A stretch of 64,000 nt of DNA from Dipetalonema caudispina (Eukaryota > Nematoda > Chromadorea > Rhabditida > Onchocercidae): positions 88,457 to 152,456 of the forward strand of contig JABVXV010000138.1 in assembly GCA_013365325.1 (NCBI GenBank), in the 5' to 3' direction. The notes under the pieces are model-generated. The model was given only the letters and a program-made list of their open reading frames with translations, did no database searches and was not told the origin of the DNA. The translations under genes and the position numbers were made by a program. Shown one piece after another: positions 25,601 to 38,418 of this stretch (within the stretch, counting starts at the first letter, position 1; each line of letters begins with the position of its first letter).

Positions 25601-28600
25601 TTATTATATGTCAGATTACCAAGGTTAAATTTTCTGACTGATTAAATTGTAGTATTAGAGGTTTGTGATAAAATAGAATGAGAAATGACAGTGCTAATCT
25701 TAGACGTTTCAATCATTAACCATTTTCATAATAGACAATAACTCAGAGATAGATCGGAACATCGATAAACTAAGTGATGAAATTTTGAATAATTTCTTTT
25801 TCCTTATGGACGTAAAAATAGATGTTTGATTCTATTGCGTTATTTTCAATCTGTAGACATAAAATAGATTAATGATATATTGTAAAATGGCAATGAAATG
25901 AGGATATCTCTTGAACCCATAGCTATAAAAGCTGCTTAATAATTTTCCAAAAGATATGTATAACATTTTTAAATTATGTAAAAATTCTGTTAAAATAGCA
26001 TGAAAGTTAGAATGATGTTGAAGGAACTGTTTTATTTCTCAGATATCGTCATTTTTTGTAATTGTTATTTTGCTTGATTTTAGTAAGCTTGGCATCACAG
26101 ATTATTTGAGCTGTCTAAAATTTATTATTCCGACCTTTGATTTTTGGGAATGATATCAAAATTGGTTAAAAATTTAAATAGATAGAAATTCATTGGAGGT
26201 TAAACTTTCTATCATAGACAGTTTGGATGATTGTCGCAAATATTTTTATTAATAAGGTCAAAAAGAGGGTAGGAGAAACAAAGAGGAAGAAAGAGAAGTT
26301 GAGATGTTACTTCATTTTTTTTACCTTGAATTTTGAAAAGTTATTTCAATCTTAACCTTCCTCAATGAATTTATTTTTTACCTAATTTTTAATTATTTCA
26401 GCTACCTCGCTGTCATTATAGTTGGCGTAATTGGTGCACTCATACTGTTGGCGGTAATGACGATGTGCCTTTGTAAAAATCTTTCATTTTGTCCCATGAA
26501 TGCTGCTAAATCAAGTAAATCTTTTTTGTTCTCTTTCAAATTTTAAACAATGCGTTTAAGTAAAGTTGTTAATTTAAATTTAATAGCTTGGATTAATTCA
26601 TATTTAAAAAATTCTATATTTCCCAGATTTTTTCACTTCTGTTTTGACGACATAAATTTTTGTATTTTGATTTTCATTCACATTTATCAGAATTTTGCGC
26701 TCCATTTTTTTTTTTCAGCATGCTCAACAGCACCGGGGATACAGCAGCGTTATCGTCCTGTAGATATATTGTCCACAAAACCGGTCACTTATGAAGGTTT
26801 TTTTTTCATATCAAGTTTTCATACTTTATCCAAGTTATACTTATCCAAATCTTAAACTGTTGATTTAACAAAAATACGTCCATGGGATAAATGATAATTT
26901 TGAAGTGCGTGAAAGAAAGATAACGATCCATTTGTCTGTTTCACAGCGATTATTTACGACAAAGATTTGTTTGCAAGCATTTTATATAATAATTTTATTA
27001 TATATATATAGTGAAAATTTAAAAAGAATTTTTAAAAACCATGTACATCATTTAGCATCTCTTTGCCAAACTTATTTTTTGACAATTCATGTTTTTTCCC
27101 ATCCTTTTTTGTGCTGAAAGCTGGGATGCTTTATTTGATTAAATTCATAAATATCCCATGGGAGCATAAATTTTGAAGTGTTAGGAAGAGGAAGAATTAA
27201 GAGAAGAGGAAAAGGAAAATGAAAGAATGAGCTAATACGAATGGAAAGCAAAAAAAAAGGGATGAAAAAGTAAGGAAACGACGAAATTTTTGCAAATTTC
27301 CCAATGGAATCCTTTTGTTTAAAGCTTGATAAGCTTTAAGCTTTAAGCTTGAGGTAAAGGGGAAAATTTTCCTTTCTTTTCATCTACTTATTAATTTCTG
27401 TGGGCATCACTGAAGTTATCTAAGAGTGTAATGAAAAAAGGAGGAAGAAAAAATTCATTACAATTATTTTCGATTGAAATCTTCTTGTTTCAGAAAATTC
27501 AAATTTTCCCCTTTTTAGCTTTTCGAGCAAAATTGATTGCTCAACATCGTCTTTTCCTTTTTTTTCCTTTCTTCTCATCTCTTTGTTTCGTCCCTTTGTT
27601 TTTTCTTCTTTTTATCCCAAAAGTTAATTATGCCGTTGCTTCAAGAAATAGCACAATATTTGTTGCATATCAATGTTGCAGTGTTATAAACTGATGCTTC
27701 GTTCAAAATAAAAATAAGAATTAAGTCCAAATTTAAAAATCAAATCTAAATCTGAAACATATAACGCTAAACTTTGCTTTTGGATTGTATGTTAACAGAA
27801 ACTATCTCAAATACAAAGTCAGCTTTAAAAGTTATGATCGGTAATTAGTTCGACTTGTTGCTGAACTGTTAAATACAATTCAAACATTTGTCAGGACTGA
27901 TTTGGCTCTGTCGTTAACTTCTCCCTTCCGACATTATCCTAACACAGGATAACCTCGGTTTCTCGGTTGGCTATTTCCCTCCCGTGGCAATTTATGATAA
28001 ATACCGGGAAATGGTGCCATTGAAGACAAAATTCGACATTCATATTGCTACACATCACTTCTCTTGCATTACCAAATAATCTATCTTCTAAAATAGACTT
28101 AGCTAACTGTTATGAATTTCACTCTATTCAAGACTTCTAAAAATAAAAAAATCTTTTTTAATTTTAACAGATGAAATTTGAAGTGTTGATGTTTTCATTG
28201 CCAACTAATCACATTGAAGTATGTGAGTGTATATAAAAATATCTATGACTTAGCCTCTGAACTTTTGTCTCAGTTTGTTGAAGTTTTTAATAAGATACAC
28301 GTCTTGGTCGATTATATATATTAGTCGTGAAGCCATCCATCCAGACATTCTTGGACATTATTTTTGCCTGGAGAAATACGAGGAGAATCGATTTAGATGG
28401 AAATTTTTACAATTTCATCATAAAAATTAAGAAAAAAAAATTGATAATGGTTAATGGATATAAATTTAGGGGATTTTTATAGTTTTAATATGAAGACTAG
28501 TAAAAGAGTTTCTATTTCTATTATTTCCAGTTTGAACCTTATTCTTCAGGAAATGATGAGAGATTTCGGAATAATTTCAGGTGAGAAACAGGAACACATT

Positions 28601-30732
28601 CTAAAAAGAAGCATGCATATAAGGTCCAAGAAATTCTGCAAATTTTCCTGTAATAAATGAATGCAATGAAAGTAATGAACATAGAATATTTCAATCTCAG
28701 GATCTAAGTAGGAAGGGATAAATTTCAAGGATGCAAAAGGAAGGAAGGTTGAAGGTCTCTAGGGAGGTTAACAGGGAAAATCTGCTGTCAATCCGAGCTC
28801 TATGTCTACAATGTGTTTTCCGGCTTGCCACAAATTGAATATTCTTTCGGAGACATTTGCAGATAAATAGTTCGTGATTGCCACAGCATAAATAATGAAA
28901 TTCGCAGTAACAGAATAAGATTCCGACTTCGTTTTTCTCTCTTGGGATAGTAGGATGATAGTTGAAGGAAGCATTCAAACTACCCTGTAATACTCTTACT
29001 CTCTTTCAATTTCCGGAACACTTAATTCTTTTACAAGAAACAAGTAAATTCTTTCAACTCGTGTAGAGCTATGAAATCTTAATCCAAACAATCTAAGAAG
29101 TTTCAATGAAAGTATGGAAGGATTTATACACATAATGCTTGTAGTAAAGAATATTAAATACATTTCAAGTTTTATTCCTCACCATTTAATGCTTCTATGA
29201 AATTCATTTAAGTTTACCCGTAGTACTCAAGCACTGTCACTTTGATATTTCGATAAGATGACCAAGTATTACTGAATTTTGTGAATACAAAATGAGAACA
29301 TATTTTCGATGGGAATTGCAAACAAGTTAAGAATGTATTGTTTCTTATGTGCAGTTGATTTGATAATCATTTTATTTATTTTGCCATTTGTCTGCTTCTC
29401 GAGATATATTTCTGAAGTCTTTGATATGATTAAAATTGCTTTTGCATAAAGGAAAAGTTTTAAAAGTCCAAAAGTTAGCAAACAGACTTTCCGACAGTTT
29501 TTATCAGCCTAAATTTAACATTCACACTAAATGTCATAAATTATTTGAAAATGAGTGCTTCGAAGAGCATAGGAACTGCTATACCTGAGTGTAACAAAGT
29601 TATTCATGAAGCAAATGAATATATAGGTAATGAAAAACTACGGTAACTGTTAAGCTGAAAGTTGCAATGTTGCAGTCAATGATAACTTTTGCATTGTATT
29701 AAATTGATTGTTTCTTTTTTAATTTCAAAAATTGCCTATTTTATAGGATTTTAATTTTTGTAAGTCCCTGATTGCCCAATAGTAAGATTAGCCATCTCTT
29801 AAAAGCTTATTTTAGTTTCAGTGAATTCGTAGATTAATTAAAATCTATTTTTTTTTTCATGGTTATAATTCTTGTTGTTCGAATGAATTTATGATTTAGA
29901 TGAAGTTCTCTTTTTTTTTTTTTTGTATCTCATTTTAGATACTAAAAGTTTGCCATTGATGAAGAATTTCGCTTGATTTAGCATAAAGATCGAAATTTAA
30001 TATTCACAAGCGTAGCACCAATAACCACTAATTATGAACATAGATTTGATGAACAATATTCGGTCCTTATTAACTAAACACTTGGAGAAGTTTGAAATTT
30101 AAAACGAAATATAGACAACAAGTCAAGTTGCACTTTTTAACTTTCAAATTCCTTATTCTATTGTATCTGTATAAGTGAAAAAAAAAAATATATGCGAAAA
30201 GCAAACCGCTTTTGAGTAATATTTCTTCGTTTTACTCCGTTATCTCGAGAAACGGGTATGACACAATTTGTATCACTTATTGGAAAACAGTTCAGAAGAC
30301 TAAAAGTGTCAAATCTTCCCTTTTGATTTATACATTTGCAAAATTGAGGATAATTTTTATACTCAGTCAAAGAAATATTATGCTTCCAGTAGAATATCTA
30401 ATTTTTGTATCAATCTCAATTTATTTCAATAAAATTGCAAACAAAAATACTTGAAATGATAATGAATAGTTTGTTTATTCACCTATATGATGTCGCTAAA
30501 AGTATTTTAGGTGTCATTTTGTCAACTGTAAAAGTTTTGAACTTATCGTACCATTTTAAATTTATATTCCTTTTTCAAATAATCATCGCATTTGTTTATT
30601 CGTATTTTCAAAATTTCAGCTCCACCACCATATGAAAATTCGCTAGATGATGATCCACAACGAAGAAATGATTGGCATTGTTTATTGGAAAATCAAGTTA
30701 ACGATACAAGGCAAGACGGGGCCATATTCTAG
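19656..30732 (+). CDS. Shisa/WBP1-like single-pass membrane adaptor with a PPPY motif
   Basis: Four exons on the plus strand: 19656-20008, 26402-26514, 26719-26796 and 30620-30732 (stop TAG 30730-30732), giving 218 residues with phases 2, 1 and 1 all matching. The N terminus has a hydrophobic signal-like segment (about residues 20-35). A Ser/Gly linker follows, then a short cysteine module (CPDF, YCCPS, YYCCS). The transmembrane helix is at about 120-142 (VIIVGVIGALILLAVMTMCLC) with juxtamembrane cysteines. The cytoplasmic tail ends in PPPY (183-186), a WW-domain ligand. This order is typical of the Shisa, WBP1 and VOPP1 superfamily. Members act as adaptors in the secretory and endosomal system, often recruiting NEDD4-type ligases through PPxY. 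The cysteine module is shorter than in vertebrate Shisa, so subfamily is uncertain. Introns 1 and 3 are 6.4 kb and 3.8 kb, unusually long here. No clear trans-splice acceptor lies near the ATG. Confidence 0.78.
23601..23630. repeat. CT microsatellite
   Basis: (CT)n with CCC interruption, inside intron 1 of the Shisa-like gene. Confidence 0.85.
24516..24643 (+). other. Exon-like block inside intron 1 of the Shisa-like gene (weak)
   Basis: It is bounded by TTCCAATAG before and AG|GTAAAA after, and is open in one frame (VNQEWVVAMLL through NKSNYTCLSV). Spliced into the host transcript in phase it would hit TAG after five codons. It could be a poison exon, part of another transcript, or chance. 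Confidence 0.15.
26797..30619 (+). other. Intron 3 of the Shisa-like gene, 3.8 kb
   Basis: It starts G|GTTTTT and ends AAATTTCAG. It holds a nested AAGCTT/TTAAGCTT palindromic cluster (27321-27351) and a minus-strand open frame at 28974-28768. Otherwise it is AT-rich. Confidence 0.65.
28768..28974 (-). CDS. Possible nested small ORF in an intron (weak)
   Basis: On the minus strand a true ATG at 28974 opens a 68-residue frame ending TAA at 28768. An acceptor-like AGTATTACAG lies 11 nt upstream of the ATG, as in the trans-spliced genes here. The product has a central moderately hydrophobic stretch (NFIIYAVAITNYLSANV) and no recognised family. A second long frame overlaps it, so coding is not established. 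Confidence 0.18.
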   Translation of the reverse strand: MLPSTIILLSQERKTKSESYSVTANFIIYAVAITNYLSANVSERIFNLWQAGKHIVDIELGLTADFPC

Positions 30733-32900
30733 TGATCAGGGCATTCTCCAATCTTTTTTTTTTTTTTCTTCGTTTGCTAGGTTTTTTCATTTTTCTACTT
30801 TCTTCCCATGTTAATAGCATCTTTTTTTCTAAAAAAGAAATTTTTGTTTTCCAAATTAAATAAAATTACATGAAATAAAATGCAAATATTATTTGTTTTA
30901 CTATCAAATGCTTAAAAATTTAGCTGAAAAATTAAACATCTCTTTTTATTTCGCTGCGGATGTTGCTTTATTGAAATTTTTAATATTTTCCATACTTTTG
31001 TACCATAATTTTTTTTTTATGTCCAATGGTGCTTAAATGCTTACTAAAAAATTTTTCCAACAGTTGTTGATTGGTTGCCACGTTTTATTTTTTAGTGCTA
31101 TATATATATACATATACATATATATAACAAATGCTTTTTGCTATCATCCAAAAAATTTTTTCGGGTAAATTTAAAAATGAATGAATTATCAAAGTATTTT
31201 TTAACTCACCTTTTTTCCTTTTTTTTTTTTTTTTTCTCTCGATTTTTCTATGTAGTTTACCTGATATTATAATATTTTGCTTGCTATATTCGTAATTAAA
31301 AAAGAAAAAAAAAACGACAATGTAAGAGGAATTTTTAGGGGTTAGAAAATCTTGACAGTAGAATGTCGTTTACAGAAGATTAAAGGATAACGTTATACTT
31401 TTAAAATGGAACACAGATAAAAGTAACTGCCTAGAACTACTTTATTTACAACTTTTCATTTTTTAAATTTCCGAAAATTTCTATTGAAAATATCACGTTA
31501 TCAGAATTTTGGGATAAGGAAAGGAGGGGAAAAAAATGTTTTGAACTTTGAATAAACATAAAATTTGTGAGCAAGTCAATTTTCTTTTAATTTTTCATCA
31601 CAGAAGCAAAATTAGGCAAAGGGTTGGTACCAGAAACCGTTTCAGTTGCAGTGTGATACATTTAAATAAAGGAAAAAAAAAAAGAAAAAGAAAAGGTACA
31701 TTTATTTGTATGAATTTTAATGCCTTATACAAAAAATTGGTTGTATGTACAATAATATACCATCCATTTTCTCTTATTTTAATATTTGCGTTTACGTACG
31801 TCCATTCATCCATTTCTATATTCCGTGTTTTTGGTAATGTTTATCCATAATGTAAAATAACATATCTGGAATTTATGTTGAAAATCATAGAAATCAGTAA
31901 TTGTTTTACTGATGATAGAATAAGCAAAATTTGTATCATTATCACCATTTTCTTCTTTTTAAGATGAGAGAAACTGGGAAAAGACGGAATTATTTTCAAT
32001 TTTAACTTATTGCAATAAAAGAGAACAGTATGATATGCGAAAAATAAAACAGAAAAGAGGAAAATGTTGCCGGAATGTTTAGAAAAACTAAGGTTACATG
32101 AAGTTGATAAACTATAATTGAAGGAATGGTTTATTAACATTACTACAAACAAAGAGATAAGAAATAAGTAGAAGAAGGAGAAGAAAGCAAGCTAAATTAA
32201 TTGAAGTAATTGATTCCAGATATGGTTAGGATTTGATGACATTTGCTGAATCAACATCTGTTATGGATAATGCATGTTGTTGCGAAATTTGTAACAAAAT
32301 TTCGATTAAATTTATCAAAATTTAATGAATTATGCATAATAAACAGGGAAAAAGGTTACTGTAAATGATATAAGCGCTAGAAAGGCACAGTGGAATACAG
32401 CATGAAAGACAATGTGATAGGAAAGTTCGAAATCGATCAACTTCCTTCGATCTTTAACGTGAACATACGTAAGGAATGGTTGTTTGTAAAAGTGTTTAAG
32501 ATTATGAGAGATTTAAGCTGATTAATAAATACAGTGACATATGTGATTACAACAATTCAAATATTTGTATAAAAACGTTCAGCTTTAATTTTCTTCTTAA
32601 AAGGATATGCTTGAATTTGTGATGAAGCTTTCTGCAATTGACTGCTTTTGTAAAACGTATCAAATTACGTTTTCGCTTTCTGGAACATCGTAGAAGATGG
32701 TTTGGTGAAAATAGAACAAGACGTAAACGACGTTTATCACGTTAGCAAAACGTTAACCTTTTGCTCAACGTGATACAGCTCAAGTATTTACGAATGAATT
32801 CGACTTGCTCGTATCAATAACAGGTAGTACTGACATTAATATATTCTTAATTAGCGAGAGCAATAAATTAAAATCTCAAGCAATTGACAAACTGAAATGA
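30733..32900. other. Intergenic region between convergent genes, no gene seen
   Basis: Two 3' ends face each other here (Shisa-like on plus, atlastin on minus). An AATAAA at 30859-30864, 127 nt after the Shisa-like stop, is its likely polyadenylation signal. Short poly-T runs and a TATATA/CATATA block (about 31100-31127) are present. I found no exon. Confidence 0.5.
30859..30864 (+). terminator. Polyadenylation signal AATAAA
   Basis: First AATAAA after the Shisa-like stop codon. A further copy follows at about 30875. Confidence 0.45.
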
Positions 32901-35900
32901 TTAGACATTGTGACAATCATGATGAAAACATGAGCGAATTTTAGGCTTATAATAGACATAAGCCCAGATTGCTAATAAAGCTGTAAGTGAAACCGGTATA
33001 GCAATCACACCAGCACTTACCATTCCGGCTTGTAACGTTAATACTGCTCCACCGATAGCTGCTGATGCAGCTGATCCAAGACCCATGCCTATTTCAAAAT
33101 AAAATTTTTCAAATTTTAAAAATAACTATTAACAGGTAATAATAAAGCAGAGAAATACTGGGAAATAATCATTTATTTGATTTTTATTCGTAATTTTAAA
33201 AAATTTAAAAAATAGTACCAAAAAAAACGGAGTCACCACATGCGATCATACGCGACACACAACTCGTCACACGTTTTTCTTTGTTTAATCGTTTATACTT
33301 TTCCAATTCACTCTGCAATAGCATCGAAATAATACAAAATTTATTTCTGACCTCTAGGAAATATTATTTTAAACAATAGGAGATTCAAATATAAAAATGG
33401 AAATCATAATTTCTATGCACACTTTTTTTTAAATTATCTTTACATTTATATTCTGTTGTAGCGTTGAGAGATTTCTGGATCGAACTTCGCTGCTTCCAAT
33501 TTTTGGATACTTTTCGAAAATATTCAAAGCTATAATACCATATTTGATGTGTGCTTCATGGAGCCGTTTTTCCGGCAGCATTCCTGATTTCAAACAAATC
33601 TAAAATATTTTTAGTTATTCTAGAAACGAAAGTCACAGCTATAACTGTATCTAGCACATAGTATAATTTATACGAAATGATGTAAACGAATGACATACAG
33701 CAAATTTCATTTTCAAATAATTTGAATATTTCAGCTTAGAATTATTGTTACAATAAATTGTTTGAGATTTCGTACGAAATTTAGAAACTATGATTGTTAC
33801 CCGATCCATTCCTCGGATATATGCTATTTTTGCTTCATTTGCTGCTTCCAAATATATCAACTGGGCATTTGTATCTAAAATCATTTGTGGCTCCGGTATT
33901 ACGCAACTGTCGAATGTCTTGGCAAACTCCTGAAATTTCAAGCATTTTCCAGATATTATTTAATTTCAATTTATTCTACTTCTGTCTTTCGTCCTTTTTT
34001 TTTACACCAATTGCAACTTTATATTTCTCCGTATAAAAATCGAAGTTTTACAAAAATGAAAAACAAAAATTGAGAAGAAAATAAACCCTGAACATATCCG
34101 TGATTTTCCTACATGTGACCGTTTTTCCGTTGACAATTTTTGGTTGCAATGCTTGTGGATTCAAAAGATGTGCCGTCATTTTTTTCACCTCTTCTTTGAA
34201 CAACGGCTTTATGTCTATAAGCTTTTCTGCTTATTTTTTAATTTGCTAATTTTCACTCTTTTTCTTCATTATTTTAGATTATTAGTTTTCTGTGAAATGA
34301 TTAATTTCAAATTACTTGTAAAATTCAATTTATTTATAAAATAAAAGCTTTAAAACCTTTTACAAGCCCTTTGAAGGATTCATGATCTGCAACTCGATGA
34401 CCCGGATGTGGTAATAAAAAACATAGCGTTTGTTCAAAACAACTTTGGATTTCCTTGCGAACAGCTCTCAATTCATTGGACTGAAAAAATTTGGATAAAT
34501 GTTAAATCACTCAATCTATACAATTTACTTCACAGGTGGAATTTTTTTTCAAGTTCTAGGACACGTAAGCCAGTCTAACTCAACGTTGTGAAACAAAAGA
34601 AATCCTTGGATTACAATAACTATTTAAATATCAAAAAAATAAAAAAAAGGAAATTGGAAGATAGGTCAAACTTGATGAGATGATGATGCTTGGAGCATTG
34701 TTTTAAGGTAATCCATACCACCTTCAAATCCATACGAGCATTCTTCAGATGATTTATAATCTCGGACAACGAAAACAATTGTCTGAAGTTTGAGTTTTTT
34801 TTTTTTCCTACAAATTTTAAGTGAAGTAAGAAGTTTTATTGGTAAAATATGATAAATTAAAATAGTTTATTTCTGGCGCTCAGTAAATTAAATCAAAAAT
34901 TCGGAAAAAAAATTGCTGAAACTTTGATATTTAGAAATTAGTCGTTTAATTATTTGTGTTTCGTTTATTTTTACATTGATGTTAAAGTAAATACTCTTTG
35001 GTGATGCTTTTTTTTCCGCTTTTTTTTTATGATGGAATTAATTATTTTGAGTTGTTAATATTAAGAAGTAAAAAGAATGTTTTAAAACCTGAAAAGGTGG
35101 TTTGAATTTGGTAGCTTCATCCAGTACTAGTCGTCCATATTCAACAAAAAGTGATAAATTTGCGAGTGAATCTTCAAGTATCGCTTCTACTATGTTATAA
35201 ACTTGTACCGAACTGAATAAGGTTGATAAGGCAAATATAGTACTGGACATTTGATACGATAATGCCGCATTATTCACCGTACCCTGTGTATCCATCTATA
35301 ATACGCACATTTATTATGGCTGTTTTAAATTTAAATTAAAAATAATGGAATAATGGAAAAATATAAGAATAATGATATATGTTAATCAAAAAATAAAAAT
35401 GCAAAATTATAAATAACGAAAAATGATCTACACGTAATTTGGACTTATTAAATAATTTAAAAAAAAATTTATTCGACAGAAAAGAAAATTGAATTTTAAT
35501 GGAATGAAATCAGTATATTTTCAAGAAATATAAATATAATCTCAAATTTCAACCAACCAATACAACAGCATATGTTTCACCGTTTGCTGCTTCAATCATT
35601 ATCGGTTCACCCCAGATCCATATTCCTGCGGTGTCACGTTTTATCCCGGGTCTCCAATGAAAGCCTCCTAAGTGTGAATCATCCAGAAGCCATTCCAAAA
35701 CTGTATCATTCTTTAAAAAATAAAAGTAAAAATAGAAATTGAAGTTAAGACAAAAGGAATATATGTTATAAATTTAGCAAAATGACTTCAAATTCAATCG
35801 AAATTATACAAATTACCTGCTGCGATTTTTGCAAACTATACAGATAATCGAGGAAGATATTGAGTAAAAAACTTTTCCCTTTTCGAAATATACCTGCTAC

Positions 35901-36334
35901 ACTAACGATTACTACCTGAAAACTAAATAGCTGAAAAGTTTTAATTATTAAAAGCTCAAAATAAACTAACTGAGTACCTCGACTAGTAAACATACTCTTT
36001 GTTTTCTAGATGTTTTTATTTCAAAAATTAGCTAGAAATAATTCTAAAACTGGAAACATTAAATACCAAAAATTTGGTTAATTTCATTTCCAATTTTGCA
36101 GAAAATTAGTTTATTTCAAAATAAAATCTCATTCAACAAATGAATAAATATCTTTTTATTAGCGATGGATGAATGTCCAAGCACAGAAGTAAGTGAGTTT
36201 TCCAAAAATTTATAACGATTAGGTTGTGATGAAAGTGGAGCAATTATTTGCACAGGATGAACTTTGTGACGGCGTTCTATCTGATCACGTATGCTAAATC
36301 CGGCTTGAAATGGGGCCGTTATATCGAATGACAT
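32901..36334 (-). CDS. atln-1: Atlastin, ER membrane-fusion GTPase
   Basis: Ten coding exons on the minus strand: 36334-36152, 35915-35817, 35710-35558, 35295-35089, 34782-34672, 34480-34357, 34214-34087, 33929-33801, 33599-33444, 33312-33219 and 33088-32901 would be eleven by count; all are listed here in order and total 523 residues. The P-loop is GIFRKGKS (69-76), the switch region RDTAGIWIW (~117-125), G3 MDTQGT (146-151) and G4 VRD (~220-222), each at the position expected for atlastins. A middle helical domain follows (EFAKTF, then ALNIFEKYPKIG). The end has a hydrophobic region (about 455-510, up to AIWAYVYY) that would form the ER membrane hairpin. Atlastin tethers and fuses ER tubules using GTP. 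All internal junctions are in phase with canonical GT-AG ends, except after exon 1, where alignment to the family needs the exon to end AAAAAG followed by ATATTT. An acceptor (ATTGCAG) ends 13 nt before the ATG at 36334. The C-terminal tail is short. Confidence 0.88.
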
Positions 36335-38310
36335 TACATCGGCAATTCTGCAATTTCTAAATATCAAAATTTAAAATCAACGAACTGTTTGTGGTATCTT
36401 TACAAAACGACTTCGGCAGAAACACAAAGCTATTTGTTTTAGCTCGATTTCATTCAATTTAAATTAGTTCAGTTTTTTATGTCAGTACTTTTTTTATTAT
36501 TAATGCAAGTGTGAAGAAAAAAGTGACTTTATGAATGTCAATTTTCAAATATTAGAAATAATTCTGGTTAAATATTTGAAATTCTTCAACATAAATAAAT
36601 GTAATATCATGAATTGTCCCGAAATTAACTCGAATATAACTGAATTGAATGAGAAAAAGTAAGTTTAGCTAGCACAGTATTTTCTTCTTAGCTTAGCTTA
36701 GTATTTGCATAATTTCAACCGAAATTTCTTGACAATTACGCCGTTGTTTAATTAGTTTGCTTCATGCAACATTTAAAAAATTGCCATGGAACTACCATAT
36801 GAAATTTAAAATGTAATTTTAATTTTTGATGGTCCATTCAAAAATTCATTCATTTAATAGTAACAATAAATTTGCCGCATATCAAAAGACAAAATTTTCC
36901 TATGAAAACAAGTGCAAAAACTTTTTTACTAATTGGTAACACAAAGATAGTGATGAGATGACTATGTATTTTAATTTGAATCTTGCCATTGTTGAATAAA
37001 AGTTGAACTTCAAAAATCTGCTTTCCAGCCTATTTTTGTTTCGTAGTTAAATGAATGGACAAAGATCAATGAGGTTTGCAACTTTTTCGAAATCTAATAA
37101 AACTTCCCAATTAACAACAAGAAAATTTCGTGTCTTTTTCTTTTTTGAAAATTTAAATTGGCATTCCAAATTTTTATTACTTCTTTCCTCTTCTTTTGTC
37201 TTTGCTCTAAATGATGGAGGAATGGCATCTTGCAACATTTTTGTTTGCTGCTTATCATTTTTAACTAGTTTCTTTTTTTTAAAGCAGAAAACAAACTGTA
37301 AAGGATGAATGTTACAGAAGCATTTTACTGCTGGTCTCACTAAAATCATATTTAAATACATCCGATACCACTTACGAAATGAAAACCTACCGACAAAGCA
37401 GTATTAATCAGATAGATGAAAATCCGAGGAGATATTCATAAATTACTCTTACATCTGGATATTGCTGATATCAAAAATTTTGATTCATAAAAATATCGAT
37501 CGCTGATGGAAATTGAAATGAAAAATGAAAATACTGTCTGTCTGAAAGGAAGAAATGAGAAATATGGATGAGGGAAGAAGTTTATATGGAAAGCAGCAAA
37601 ACTTCGAATTTTTTTTTCATTCGCCATTGTTGTCATTGCAAGCAGATCCATCGGTTTTCCTTTGGGTTATATTAATATTTATTTCGATCATAACTTTTCT
37701 TGATTTATTCAGGAAAGAAAGTTAATAGCATTCCAGGAGAAAGCTTAAAAAGTCAATTTCATATTAACGATTATATTTCTTAAACGGCACAGTGGGAAGC
37801 CGAAAAGGGATCGGCTATTTAATTAATGACATGAATATTTGTCATCGAAAAAGAAAGAAAGAAACGCAAATGTGATAACTGTTATTCAACCAACTCGAAC
37901 TTGCTTCAACTAAATCACGTGAAATCGTTTGTACGCTTAGAGTTATGCGCATTTATTATTAATTAAGAAGTAATCAATATGTTTTTAGAAATGTTCTTAA
38001 CAAAAAGATAAATCCTGATCGCTTTGTTGAATAGGATAATAATATATGGACACAAAGAAATGCAAGAATAACTTAGTTAATGAGCATGATGCTTCTTCTG
38101 CTTTCACCTAATGACAATGCTTTTTACTGCCAACGAAGAGACCTTACACTGTTATCCAACAATTGTCCGAGATATGACAGTGCTGAAAAGGCTAAAGCTT
38201 GCGAAAATTTGATACTTCTTTCTTTTTCCTTTTAGTCTAGTTGGAAATAATTTTAAAGTTCAAATGAAAAAAGTAACACATGCGTGATATTGCTATAGCA
38301 ATGAAACAAG

Positions 38311-38418
38311 TTGAGAATGAATAAATGTGCAGATCTTTATAAAAATTTCAACCAAATGATGTAAATCCACAAAAGTTGAGAAGTACTGATAAAGATATGC
38401 ACATTTATTCATTCTCAA
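38311..38418. repeat. Inverted repeat with 30-bp arms and 48-nt loop
   Basis: The left arm 38311-38340 (TTGAGAATGAATAAATGTGC...) pairs with 38389-38418 at 29 of 30 positions. Pairing stops sharply at both arm ends. It could be a small-RNA hairpin precursor or the remnant of a foldback element. Confidence 0.8.

Larger units (their letters stand above)
20009..26401 (+). other. Intron 1 of the Shisa-like gene, 6.4 kb
   Basis: It starts AA|GTTAGT and ends TTATTTCAG. It contains A and T homopolymers, CT (23601-23630) and GA (about 21883-21901) repeats and an ATC run near 22855. A block at 24516-24643 looks like an exon but would give a stop in the host frame. No other gene was seen inside it. Confidence 0.7.

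Noticed and set aside
33444..33599. A shifted frame in the atlastin exon reading KLEAAKFDPEISQRYNR, suggesting a frameshift
   Set aside because: It has a stop before the donor and a stop just upstream. The original frame is open across the exon, aligns with the family without gaps, and joins the next exon in phase.
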